Shown piece by piece: positions 43,491-53,216 of a stretch of 64,000 nucleotides of DNA. Under the pieces are notes generated by a model. The model was given only the letters and a program-made list of their open reading frames with translations, did no database searches and had not been told where the DNA came from. Source of the stretch: Notamacropus eugenii (lineage: Eukaryota; Chordata; Mammalia; Diprotodontia; Macropodidae); assembly GCF_028372415.1 (NCBI RefSeq), contig NC_092878.1:26026403-26090402 (forward strand). Direction: 5' to 3'. The translations under genes were made by a program, and so were the position numbers. Within the stretch, counting starts at the first letter, position 1; each line of letters begins with the position of its first letter.

Positions 43491-45110
43491 TGAAAGAATT
43501 TGGAACATGGTCAAACCCCGTCCAAAGTCTGATGTGGAAAAGAAGGGAGGTGAAGTGTACCCCTGGAGGTCTGGTCCATTGCTTCCTGGCTTGAGAAGTA
43601 CAAATCTGAATATAGCAGTGTTTCATTCCCAGTTATAGAAGGACCAGGAGGGCCATAGGGCCCTGGCTCTGCTCATGTTAGGGATTTGTAAGGCTAACCC
43701 AACCTGTCCTGAGACCAAAACCTCAGGGGCAGCCTTGAACTTGTCTCTTGATGGCCTTCGGACAAGAGATAAGACCCCTCAATGAACTCTACCTATGACC
43801 AACCTCCCCTCCCCATCACCCAGGGTTAGGTCAGAATTAGATCTGCTTTGAAGGATAGAGGGTAGGTAGGCTCACCAGTAGAGAATAAATGACTCTTCGC
43901 CGAATTGCATTTTTCTTTCAATTGTCTCATGACTCATGTTTCTGTCTCACCTTTTAACATTTCATTTGCTTAGCCACTGCATTCAGACAAGCATGATTTC
44001 TGCCCAGCCTGCCCCACCCCCTCTCAGCCTAGGGGCCCCTAACCTCAATGACCCTTCCTCCGGAAAGGGTGATGAAGGGCAGTACTGGGCCCCTTCCATG
44101 TCTATAGGGATGCCTCCTGCTGGGCCCCTCAGTCAGACACAAACACAGACTTCAAACCTCCCACTGTCTGTGGCCAAGCCTCAAGAGGCACAGAGGACCT
44201 GGGAGGGAAGGAAAAGCAGAGCCAGAGCCTAGTTTCAGGGAAGAAATGAGGACAATTGCCACATTGGCATTACCCTACCAGGGGGGTCCAGATCCTAGCT
44301 AAGTAGCACCTTGAGCTACTTAGAGATGCAATATGATATAGGAGCTTCCAATACCAAGAAAACAACAGATCTAGTCTTCTGCCTCTTATTTCAAGGATCT
44401 ATATGGGTAACTCTACTGCCAATGTAAAGAATAGATGAATTTTGTAATTCCATTGCTGATACACAAATAATCTTTGTTCAGTGAATGGTTCCAGCATATA
44501 ACCAGTGAGGAATATGATGAAGAATGCAAGTAAAACATGTTATCAATGAAAGGTATGATATGAAGAAAAAATGAGCTGTTCGAATGGTAAAAGGAAGATG
44601 GACAGCCAGATTAGTGTCTTCTCAATATTAGAAGAAAGCAGGTTGAATGGATCCCTTGTGGTGAGTTTCAAGGTGGACACAGAGAGGAGCCACACAGGAT
44701 GGGCAGGTGAGAATTGGTTGTCCTCTACATTGTTGGAGGAAACATGCAACTCTGAGAGCACAGAACCATTTCAGTATTGAATGAATGAATCAAAGAATCA
44801 GTCAATCACCCAGTGGCCAACTCTTCGACAATGAGCCACTCTGAGTTTAGGTAATCTGGTCCTTGAATGACAGATACACAGCCTTCACTGCACCAGTATC
44901 TGAAGCTTTTCCTATTTGATAAAACTTGCCAAAGACTACACTTTCCCTTTTGCATAGCCTTTGAGAACCTAGGGTGGCTTCCACAGAGAACCAGAATTAG
45001 GTCAGGGGAATGGGGCTTGGCTCCAGGGTGCTGAAATTTAGAGGATGCTGACATTCTCTAAAATAGAAATAAAAACAACTGAACTTAGCACCTTGTTAGA
45101 ATGAATAGTT
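43491..45110. other. single-copy sequence, no gene recognised
   Basis: About 1.6 kb without repeat landmarks. A 98-codon frame (43,936-44,232) is proline- and serine-rich with no family features. The 44,543-45,054 frames occur on both strands and look like chance. Confidence 0.4.
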
Positions 45111-45389
45111 CAGGGGTGGGGAACCTATAGCCTCGAGACCACATATGGCCTTCTAGATCCCTAAGTGTGGCTCTTTGACTGAATCTAAACTTCACGAAAC
45201 AAATCCTTTTATTAAGGATCTGTGTTATTTTTATTTTTTAAAATTTATTTTATGTATTTTTAAAAAAATTTTATTAATCCCCTTTTATTAAGGGGATTTA
45301 TTCTGTTAAGTTTGGATTCAGTCAAAGAGCCACACTGGAGGACCTAGAGGGCCACATGTGGACTTGAGGCCACAGTTTCCCCACTCCTG
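45111..45389. mobile_element. hAT-like MITE with long inverted repeats (279 bp)
   Basis: Starts CAGGGGTGGGGAACCTATAG and ends with the near reverse complement CAGTTTCCCCACTCCTG. The inverted repeats extend inward for most of each arm: AAGTGTGGCTCTTTGACTGA on the left pairs with CAGTCAAAGAGCCACACTGG on the right. An AT-rich centre separates the arms. Non-coding. The single-stranded form would fold into one long hairpin. Confidence 0.88.
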
Positions 45390-45629
45390 GATATTTAGTT
45401 AAAATAAGGAACTACAAATTGCCTCTTTCACATCCCAAAGGACCTCTTTTGACCCACCTCTGGGTGCCAAAATTGCACCCAGTTCTGCTTCCATACCAAG
45501 ATAAGATATAGCAGTAAGATTTTTGTAGGGTCTTACAGTTTCGTAGATCCCACAATTGTTTCTGAGAGCCTATTAAGTTGGTTCTGCCCCTAGAGGCCAT
45601 TAGAACTGGGAGCAACTTTAGAGCTGATC

Positions 45630-45918
45630 ACAGATCACAGAATTTGAGAGTTGGAAGGGATCTTAGTGACATCTATAAAGTCCTGGCAGCTAGGTGGCAC
45701 AGTGGATAGAGTACCAGGTCTGAAGTCAAAAGGAGTCATCTGCCTGAATTCAAACCTGGCCTCAGACACTTACTAGCTGTGTGATTCTGAGTTATCTCAG
45801 TTTCCTCATCTGTAAAAAAATGAGCTGGAGAAGGAAATGGCAAACCACTTCAGCATCTTTGCCAAGAAAAGCCCAAATGGGGTCATGAAAGTCAGATACA
45901 ACTGAATGACAAAGAAAT
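45630..45918 (+). mobile_element. MAR1-type SINE inserted after a MIR-like scrap
   Basis: GAGAGTTGGAAGGGATCTTA (MIR-like, 45,640-45,682) is cut by a full MAR1 copy: CTGGCAGCTAGGTGGCACAG, GGAGAAGGAAATGGCAAACC, tail GTCAGATACAACTGAATGAC. Confidence 0.88.
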
Positions 45919-46309
45919 TCCTATACACAAAAGGAATCCACTATAACCTATGAGACAAGTACTTGTCCATCCTCTACTTGTATACCTCCAAGGAGGGGAA
46001 ATAGATCTACCTCTTGAGATAGCCACATCATGCTTTTGGACAGCTCTAAATATTCATAATTTCTCCTAATGCCAAACCTTAATTTGTCTCTTTATACCTT
46101 GGAGCTTTACAGCTTCTGGTTCTGCCTTCTGGGGCCAAACAGAGCAGGTCTAATCTTTGTTCCACATGATAGCCCTCATTCCATGTTGGAAGAAACTGAG
46201 GCACCCAAAATCGACGTGCCCTTGATTGTGTCCTCTCCTGTCCTCTTTGGGAGATTATTCTCCCTAACCCTTCTCTCACATATTTTCAATTTCTTCCTTT
46301 CTGTTAGTT
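45919..46309. other. single-copy sequence, no gene seen
   Basis: No repeat recognised with confidence; no exon. Confidence 0.4.
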
Positions 46310-47110
46310 TCTTCCTTGATACCTACAAACATGCTCAGGTCTTCAAGATCCTTTTTAAAATAAAATCTCCTGTCACACCATCAAGCTTTGTTCTACACCT
46401 GCCCTCTCCAAAATTCCTAGAAAGAGTAGCTTATGTTTAATCATTACAGTAAACTCAAAAACCTCAGCATTTCAATGACTCCCTATTGCCTCTACTACTG
46501 ACTAAAGCACGTGGTGGCAAACAATTGGAATTTGAGGGGATGCCCATCAAGTGGGGAATGACTGAACAAGTTGCGTTAAATGAATGTAATAGAATTCTGT
46601 TGTTCTATAAGAAATGACGAGAAGGTGGATTTCAGAAAAACTTGGAAAAACTTACATGAACTTATGCAAATAGTATGATACTATTTTTTAAAAAAGGAAT
46701 AAAGCACAAATTTCTGTTAACTTGACATTTAAGGTCCTTCACAATCCAGTTTCCACCTAGATTTCTAGTTTTAATTCACCTTATTATTATAGTATTATAT
46801 ATAATAACTATTATATTAATTCACATTACTCCTTTTTTAGTCACTCCAATATGTTCCAGTCAAACTGGATTATTGCTTGTTCCCATGAACTAGACATGCT
46901 CCCTCCAGCCTCCACAGGCTTTCTTTGTAATACCTCTTTACCTCAGTCTTTCAACATGCTTTCTTCCTACAAAGCGCAGCCCATGTACCACTTCCTCCAT
47001 GACCTCTTCCCTGATCTGAAAGGTTTCTCTCCCTCCTTAAATTTTCTTAGAACACTTTGTCTGGACCTCTCATTCACCCTCATTACAGCCTACTTCATAT
47101 TATTCAACTC
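46310..47110 (+). mobile_element. L2 copy split by an L1 insertion
   Basis: L2 landmarks before the break: ACAAACATGCTCAGGTCTTC and CAATGACTCCCTATTGCCTC. After it: ACATTTAAGGTCCTTCACAA, GACCTCTTCCCTGATCTGAA and CTTAGAACACTTTGTCTGGA. The break is the L1 at 46,511-46,699. Confidence 0.7.
46511..46699 (+). mobile_element. L1 fragment with 8-bp target duplication
   Basis: GTGGTGGCAAACAATTGGAA, GGGGATGCCCATCAAGTGGG, TGTTCTATAAGAAATGACGA. It ends in AAAAAAGGAA and is flanked by TAAAGCAC at 46,503-46,510 and 46,700-46,707. Confidence 0.85.
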
Positions 47111-47117
47111 TGTTTTT

Positions 47118-47340
47118 GTGGTTTGTTGAGCCATTTCAGTCATGTCCAACCCTTTAGGATGTCATTTTAGGGTTTTCTTGATAGAGATACTGCAAGTTTG
47201 TCATTTCCTTCTCCAGCTCATTTTACAGAAGAAGAACTAAGGCAAACAGGGTTAAAGTAACTTGAAGATTTGAACTTAGGAAGATGAGTCTTCCTGATTC
47301 CAAGCCCAGCGCTCTAACCACTGCACCACCTAGCTGCCCA
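47118..47340 (-). mobile_element. MAR1-type SINE
   Basis: Antisense: AGCCATTTCAGTCATGTCCA, CTCCAGCTCATTTTACAGAA, head end CACTGCACCACCTAGCTGCC. Confidence 0.88.
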
Positions 47341-47737
47341 TTTCAGAAATCTGAAACTAAAATAATGATGTCTCTGTCCTCAAGGAGTTGACATTCTCTT
47401 TAAATCAAATTGCCTACAATTTTAAAATTGCATTTATTGAGTTCTTCTGATTTCTAAAGTTCCTTCATTCCTCTCTCCTGTTATATAGCCCCAGGCTAGA
47501 TATAGATATAGGTATAGATATACCTTAGTAACCACGAGAAACTTACCTCAGTCATGGCCAAATCAATGCTGTAACTAGGATCTTCATACTTGTATAACCT
47601 AACATACCCCTTTTCTTAGTGATTCTGCTGTTCAAGGGACTCTTGTTCAGCTTGCGGTATATTATGAGCCCTAGATCCCTCTCTAATACACACTACACAG
47701 GGTGAGAAAATACTGGAGATATATTTTCCCATTCTGT
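47341..47737. other. single-copy sequence, no gene seen
   Basis: AT-rich, no clear repeat except a short L2-like scrap near 47,370. Confidence 0.35.
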
Positions 47738-47768
47738 GTGTGTATGTGTGTGTGTGTGTGTGTGTGTG
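47738..47768 (+). repeat. (TG)n microsatellite
   Basis: About 14 TG units with one TATG break. Confidence 0.9.
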
Positions 47769-48734
47769 ATATATGGTATGCAGTTTATGTTCTGAAAATA
47801 TCTACCACTCAGAGAAGCTTCATGAAAGGCAAGGTGTCCTATATAGACAATCCTAAGTTTAAGGATACAAAGTTGACTACATTGAATAAAAAAAAAGATG
47901 AATTCACCTTCCTGGAGAATTCCTGCAGCCACTGTTGCCAGACACAACTGTGCAGCAGTCAGCAGCCCCCAGTCAGCAGCCCCCAGTCCTGAGTTAATGC
48001 ATCTTTTCACCCTTCACCTCCCTTCCTTCTGGCAACACAAGTTGGTTTTTGCTTGTTATTCCTCTTTTTCATTGGCTCTTCCATTTCCCAACACCCCATC
48101 CTTGGTGAATTTGGGATGTAGCTCTTGTTCTGATTGGCTGATCTGTTGCTGGGGGAAAGTCCAGCATTGTGATGCTACTTTCCCAGATGTGAACTCCATC
48201 TGGCTCCCAATGAAACCCTCTCCCCTCCCCACTCTTGACCTATCTCCCCATCCTCCTCTCCCTGCCTCCCACTATTCCCTCCCACCTCTTGTAGTTGAAC
48301 AGTAAACAAATGTTGAGAGAGCTCCCTGGAGACCCAAACAGAGGTTTTCATCTTTGGAAGATTTATCTTTTAAGAGCACTAGCATTTTCTATAATCCATG
48401 TTGATAAAGTTGAGAAATGGAAGTTTCCCAGTCCTCTCTTGAGGCCTGACTTTACACTTAGATAGAGTAGGTAGCTCCCCACCTATTTTGAAATAAAAGC
48501 CTCCTATTCCTATCAGCTTGACTCAGTACCTAAAGTACCTCTATTAGAGATCAAGTTCCTGAGATAAAGGCATTATGTTTCCTTCCTGAAGGAATCTCCT
48601 GTTAAAATAGGAATACCTCTGGAGGAGGGAAATGTGATATCTTTATCAGAAGGAATTTATTAGGTTGTTTTCTAATGTGACAACTAGCTGAAAATAAGAA
48701 ACAAGGTGATTAAATTTTCATGGAATGAAATGCA
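47769..48734. other. single-copy sequence, no gene recognised
   Basis: Locally C-rich, with a short duplicated block (AGCAGCCCCCAGTC twice at 47,961-47,990) and an inverted CCAAT-type site (CTGATTGGCTG, about 48,133). The overlapping frames of 96-135 codons show no family features. Confidence 0.4.
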
Positions 48735-49205
48735 AGAGTGGAGAGTGGCGGACTTGAAATTAGGAAGATCTGAGTTCAAATTCTCCCTTTGATACTGGAT
48801 ATCTGTGTGACTCTAGGTTAGTCACACAGATGCCCTGAGCTTCAGTTTTCTCCTCTGTGAAATGGAGGTAATACTAGCACCTACCTCAAAGGCAGTGGGG
48901 TGCTATCAGCAGGACTTACTGTTAAATCTGCAGTGTGAGCATTTATATCTCTGAAATGGAAATAGGAACTTGATTTATTTTGTTAAATATCTTGACTTAG
49001 GAAAGTGATGGAGAAAAATATTAATAATGCAGATTAAACTTACAAATGTGTCAAGTGTACTTCTCCCCCACCCTAGAGAGCTGATTGCTAAAACTTTACC
49101 AGCACACCCCGGTTGGTAGGGTTATTGTGAGGTTCAAGGGACACTATAAGAAAAGTACTTTGTAAACTTTAAAGTGCTACACGAATGTTACAAGGAAGAT
49201 GACAA
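48735..49205 (+). mobile_element. THER1-type SINE split by MITE-A
   Basis: The 5' piece has CGGACTTGAAATTAGGAAGA, GATCTGAGTTCAAATTCTCC and GGAGGTAATACTAGCACCTA. The 3' piece from 49,117 has TAGGGTTATTGTGAGGTTCA and AAAGTACTTTGTAAACTTTA, normally adjacent. The gap holds the MITE-A copy. Confidence 0.75.
48893..49112 (+). mobile_element. MITE-A copy, uninterrupted (about 220 bp)
   Basis: Starts CAGTGGGGTGCTATCAGCAG, then TGTTAAATCTGCAGTGTGAG, CTTGATTTATTTTGTTAAAT, TAATAATGCAGATTAAACTT, and ends AAAACTTTACCAGCACACCC-CGG. This is the best guide to the family's full length because nothing interrupts it and it sits inside a SINE whose halves match up. Confidence 0.65.
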
Positions 49206-49314
49206 TTTAGCAAATGACAATATCTATAGTACCTTCCTTATCTACCTGTTGTGAAGTTTAAGTGAGATGATCTATGTGAAATACTTTGTACACTTTAAAA
49301 AGCTATATAATTCT

Positions 49315-49765
49315 GTGTAAGAGAGAGGAGAGAGGAAAAGGGAGAGAGAAAGGAAAAAGGAGAGAGAAAGGGAGAGAAGGGAGAGAGAGGGAGAAGGGAG
49401 AGGAGAAGAGCAGAGAAAGAGAGGAGAGATACAGAAGACAGAGAAGACAAGAGAAGAAGAGAGAGAAACAAGAGATGAGAGAGGAGGGAGAGGAGAAAAG
49501 CAGAGAGAGACAAGAAAGAACAGAGAGGAGAAAGAAAGAGAGGAGAGAGAAAGAACAGAGAGGAGAGAGAAAAAACAGAGAGGAGTGAAAAAAGAGAGGA
49601 AAGAGAGATGACAGAGAAAGAGAAGAGAGAGAACAAAGAGGAGAGAGATGAGAGGAAAAGAGAAGAGGGAGAGGAGAGATGAAAAAAGAGAGATACAGAA
49701 GAGAAGAGAAGAGGGAGAAAGAAAGAACAAAGAGGAAAGAGAGAGAGAGAGAGAGAGAGAATCCC
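49315..49765 (+). repeat. polypurine tract, about 450 bp
   Basis: Nearly pure A/G on the + strand in GAGAGA, GGAGAG, AGAAAG and AACAGAG units, with a few C bases at fairly regular spacing and a clean (GA)n at the end. It creates spurious E/R/K-rich and S/L/F-rich open frames of up to 216 codons. Confidence 0.95.
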
Positions 49766-50929
49766 AGAATGGGCCACTAATGAGGGAAATGGTGGTACAG
49801 AGTGGGGAAGAGAGGAGAAACCTGGGAAATACAAGGAGGCCCAGGTAAAGAAAGACAGGGTAAATGATAAAGAACCAAAGGCAAACTTTATACATGTTAC
49901 AATGTCACCCTTGGACCTTCTGGGCAAGAGTCCTGCATGCAACATCTAACATCAGGTAACCTTTAATATAAGGTAATGGCATGAATAGTTCTGGACTCTT
50001 ATCACTGTCTCTGAATACCTATGAGACATCCATAGTGACCTAGACACTGAATTCATTCTATACGCCACCCTAGTAGGCCCTGACTGCTAAATTAGCAGTC
50101 TTCCAAATCTTCTTTCTCTTTGTTTTGTCTCGTCACTCCTCCACTTTTCCGGCAGGGATGGGGAGAGGGTTGGTCTGCCGATGCTACAGGAAGAACCATA
50201 ATTTATTGGGTGCCTTGCTGAGTTGCAAGTAAGACCTAATATCAAGAGAAAAACTATCAGTGTCAGGCAGGTCTCCAGAGCAGCTAACTGAAATCCATAA
50301 TGACGTGAATCTTCACTCTTAAGTTGCCTTTCCATCAGGACAGACTTTCCTCCTCCACATGATAGCATAGGGAAGGGAGGAATCTCTAGAACCCTGGACC
50401 ATCTGTTAGAGGAAGGTGAGAAAAATGAACAGGTGTGTATGCCTTTCTGAACCTCAGAAAGATCTTGGATAAGACATTAACCAATGTGGAATCAGAGAGG
50501 GTTCTCCATAAAGGAGGAGATAAGAGGATATAAATTGGACAGGAAGGAATAATAAAGGCTGACATCTTTGTAACCTGTGTTGAGACTTGATACGTTATTT
50601 CATTTGATCCTGGCAACAATTGTGGGAGGTGGGAGCTTCGATTATTCCCATTTTAGAGATGATGATACTGAGAGGAAAAATTGCTTCTCACAGTCATTCA
50701 GCATTTCAGTTTCTGAGTTGGATTTTTGTACCATGTGACCAAGTTCTAGTCAAGTTACTTCATGACTAGTCCTCGGTCACAAGGTGCAGATAGCCAAACA
50801 GCCTCCCCAGGGGACCCTTTATGGATAGGGTGGGGCTTTGAATCTAAATAAGAAAGAACTGAAAGTTCAATGATTGTAAAGGTATTCTGATGCCCTAAAA
50901 GGTAAAAGAGCTTTAACTCAGTTGTGTGG
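49766..50929. other. single-copy sequence, no gene recognised
   Basis: No repeat landmarks apart from a possible THER1 scrap near 50,590-50,730 (CCCATTTTAGAGATGATGAT). The - strand frames of 77-93 codons are unsupported. Confidence 0.4.
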
Positions 50930-51215
50930 TTTGTCTTTTGTACTCTAAGAGGACCATGACATCAGGAAGATGATGACATGACTTGCAGTTGACTTTAATT
51001 TAAGTGAGGGTGGGCTAAGCAAAGTCACCAGCCTCACTTTCTCCTCCAGAATCATCTGGGTCCAGTGGCCTGATATTCATCGGGATGACTAGAGATGGCC
51101 CAGGATGCAATGTAAGACCCTGGCCCTTTCAGGCTAAGGTCTTATCACATTCTCACTTTGAGTGAGATACACCCATTCAATGAATAGGCCTCTTTAAGGA
51201 GTCAAGGGATGTTAA
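50930..51215 (-). mobile_element. TSR-family retroposon
   Basis: Antisense: GTACTCTAAGAGGACCATGA, GACTTGCAGTTGACTTTAAT, CAGAATCATCTGGGTCCAGT, ATTCATCGGGATGACTAGAG, and the upstream extension TGAATAGGCCTCTTTAAGGA. Confidence 0.85.
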
Positions 51216-51228
51216 AGATACCACTAGC

Positions 51229-51447
51229 TGGCTTCCAGGACTGGAGTCAAGAAGACTCATCTTCCTGAATTCAAATCTGGTCTCAGACACTTACTTAGCT
51301 GGGTGACCCTGGGCTAGTCACTTAACTATGTTTGCCTGAGTTTCCTCATCTGTAAAATGAGCCAGAGAAGGGAATGGCAAACCACTCCAATATTTTTGCC
51401 AAGAAAACCCCAAAAGGAGTCATGAAGAGTGAGACTCAGCAACAACA
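51229..51447 (+). mobile_element. MAR1-type SINE, head-truncated
   Basis: GACTGGAGTCAAGAAGACTC, GTCTCAGACACTTACTTAGC, GGAATGGCAAACCACTCCAA, tail CATGAAGAGTGAGACTCAGC. Confidence 0.85.
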
Positions 51448-51454
51448 GGTGATA

Positions 51455-51868
51455 TAGTATATGGTGTTTTGGACTTGGAGCCAAGAAGATTTGAGTTTGA
51501 ATCTTACTTGTCAAGTTAACAAGTATTTATTAAATGCTTAGACATTGTGCTAAGTGCTTAGCCCAGAATCAGAGGGAAGGAGAAAGTACCCAATGGGAGT
51601 ATGGAAGATGGGTGATGGAGAAGTCCACAGGAGTACAGCCTGGTGGGAAGTGAAAAGAGGATATTTGTGACACTGGGACATATAAGTTGCATTGCATGAC
51701 TTTGAGCAAGTCACTTAATCTCTTAGCCTCAGGTCCCTCATTTGTAAAATGGGATTAATAATAATATTTGTCTCCAAGGTTGTGAGACTCAGATGAGATA
51801 ATATACATAAAGCACTTTTCAAACCTTTAGCACTATATAAAATTTAGTTATTATTATCATTATTTTCA
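51455..51868 (+). mobile_element. THER1-type SINE with L2-like insert
   Basis: THER1 head part (GGACTTGGAGCCAAGAAGAT), then L2-like tail sequence (AACAAGTATTTATTAAATGC, 51,515-51,570) and unclear sequence. THER1 resumes at about 51,680 (TTGAGCAAGTCACTTAATCT, GATAATATACATAAAGCACT) and ends in TTATTATTATCATTATT. Confidence 0.65.
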
Positions 51869-51869
51869 A

Positions 51870-52010
51870 CTCCAACTCCCTCATTTTTCAAATGACAGAC
51901 TTGGGACCTGGAGAGATTAATACAAAGTCACACAGGTAGTGAGGGGGTGATCCAGTTGGGATTTAGATCTGGGTCTTCTGATTCCAAAACTAATGCTCTT
52001 TCTACTCTCC
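51870..52010 (-). mobile_element. MIR-type SINE fragment
   Basis: CCTCATTTTTCAAATGACAG, GGAGAGATTAATACAAAGTC, GATCTGGGTCTTCTGATTCC. Confidence 0.55.
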
Positions 52011-52544
52011 TCAGACAAGATTCTTGAAGATAATACATGCTGTCATAGAAGGAATAGTCAGTGATATAGTGCCTTAAATATAGTTGGCACTCAATAAATG
52101 TTGAATTAAATATATATTGAATTGAGTTCTAATTTATTTTGATGGGGTTTTTTTTCGGGGGAAAGGATGTCTCAACACCCCTTTGAAACCGAACCTTTCT
52201 CAGGGAGCTACAGATCCAAACTGCAGATTCAAGATCTAAGATTAATGATGAAAGGGATATCAGCTTCCAGAACAGTGTAATTGGAAGTAAGGACAGGGGC
52301 TTTGGGATGGGTGGAGGAAGAGTGAGAAGATGGGTGGTAGGGCCGAGCTGGAATGAATAGGCAGAAACATCTCTCCAGAAGAGACTGCAGCTTTGACATA
52401 GGGCAGACCATGACAGGGGCAACAGGTCATGGTTGGGGGAAGGAGTGGTCCAGAGTCCACCCCTAGGCTCCTCATCTAACTGTGATTTACAGAAATGAAC
52501 ATTTATTCCAGTTCCAAAGATTCCAAGGCTTAACAGATATCTCA
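52011..52544. other. L2 scrap, then single-copy sequence
   Basis: L2-like TTGGCACTCAATAAATGTTG near 52,085. The rest includes a 138-codon - strand frame (52,129-52,545) without family resemblance. Confidence 0.4.
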
Positions 52545-52740
52545 ATTTAGTGAACTGGAAAGAACAGGAGATCTGAGGACTTAACTGTGAAAACTGTGAA
52601 ATCCAACTCTAACATCCTAGGCAAAAAAACAACCTCTCCAGGCTGGTTTCTTCATTGATAAAATGGAGGAACAGGCAGGGAGAAGATAGATTAGATGATT
52701 TCTCAAGTCTCTTTCAGAGCTCAGTCTAGGATACTATAAC
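52545..52740 (+). mobile_element. THER1-type SINE fragment
   Basis: A degenerate CORE (GGTTTCTTCATTGATAAAAT) followed by GATTAGATGATTTCTCAAGT and TTTCAGAGCTCAGTC, the usual late-THER1 order. Confidence 0.5.
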
Positions 52741-52844
52741 TGCCTTATTTGATCATCATGACTTTTTGAGAAGTATCATCATCTCCTTTTAACAAATGAG
52801 GAAACTGAGTTAAATAAAGTGATCTGCATGATATCATTCAATTA

Positions 52845-52927
52845 GTACCTCCAATTTACCCTGTATATCTTTCATTTACATAGTTGTTTGCAAGCAACAT
52901 TCCCCCACTAGAATGTAAGTGACTTGA
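52845..52927 (+). mobile_element. L2 3'-end fragment
   Basis: CTCCAATTTACCCTGTATAT, TTACATAGTTGTTTGCAAGC, CCACTAGAATGTAAGTGACT. Cut off by the LINE that follows. Confidence 0.65.
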
Positions 52928-53216
52928 GGTCTGTTGAGAACACTATGGAAGTGTTCAACCCATCTCTCTAGGATCAGGTCCTTATCACTAATCAATGTGG
53001 CTCCATCAGTACTGAATAGTTGTGATGCACTATAGGTTTTTGGTCCATAATAGCTTTCAGGGAATCATAAAAGCACTTTGGATTGTTACTATCAGCATAA
53101 AACTGAGTTTCATCTGCCTTCTTACTGAGCCAGGAATCCTGCATCTCTCTAAGCTTTGCTTGTACTTTGCTTTTGATGGAATTGAATGCTGCCTTCTTAG
53201 AGAGTTCTTCCATTTG
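52928..53216 (-). mobile_element. LINE segment upstream of the RT core, inverted
   Basis: The - strand frame carries SKVQAKLREMQDSWLSKKAD, then FYADSNNPKCFYDSLKAI and ISDKDLILERWVEHF. I recognise this as the linker between endonuclease and reverse transcriptase in a widespread animal non-LTR retrotransposon group. In an intact element it precedes the RT part on the same strand; here it is flipped against the part at 53,217-54,276. This is the 5' inversion expected from twin priming. Confidence 0.8.

Noticed and set aside
43936-44232. 98-codon proline/serine-rich frame
   Set aside because: No recognisable domain; composition bias explains the open frame.
49272-49945. 207- and 216-codon - strand frames
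   Set aside because: Products of the polypurine tract; no domain or varied composition.
53022-53216. N-terminal 65 codons of the 193-codon + strand frame
   Set aside because: This part reads the inverted LINE segment backwards; only the part from about 53,217 is real RT sequence.
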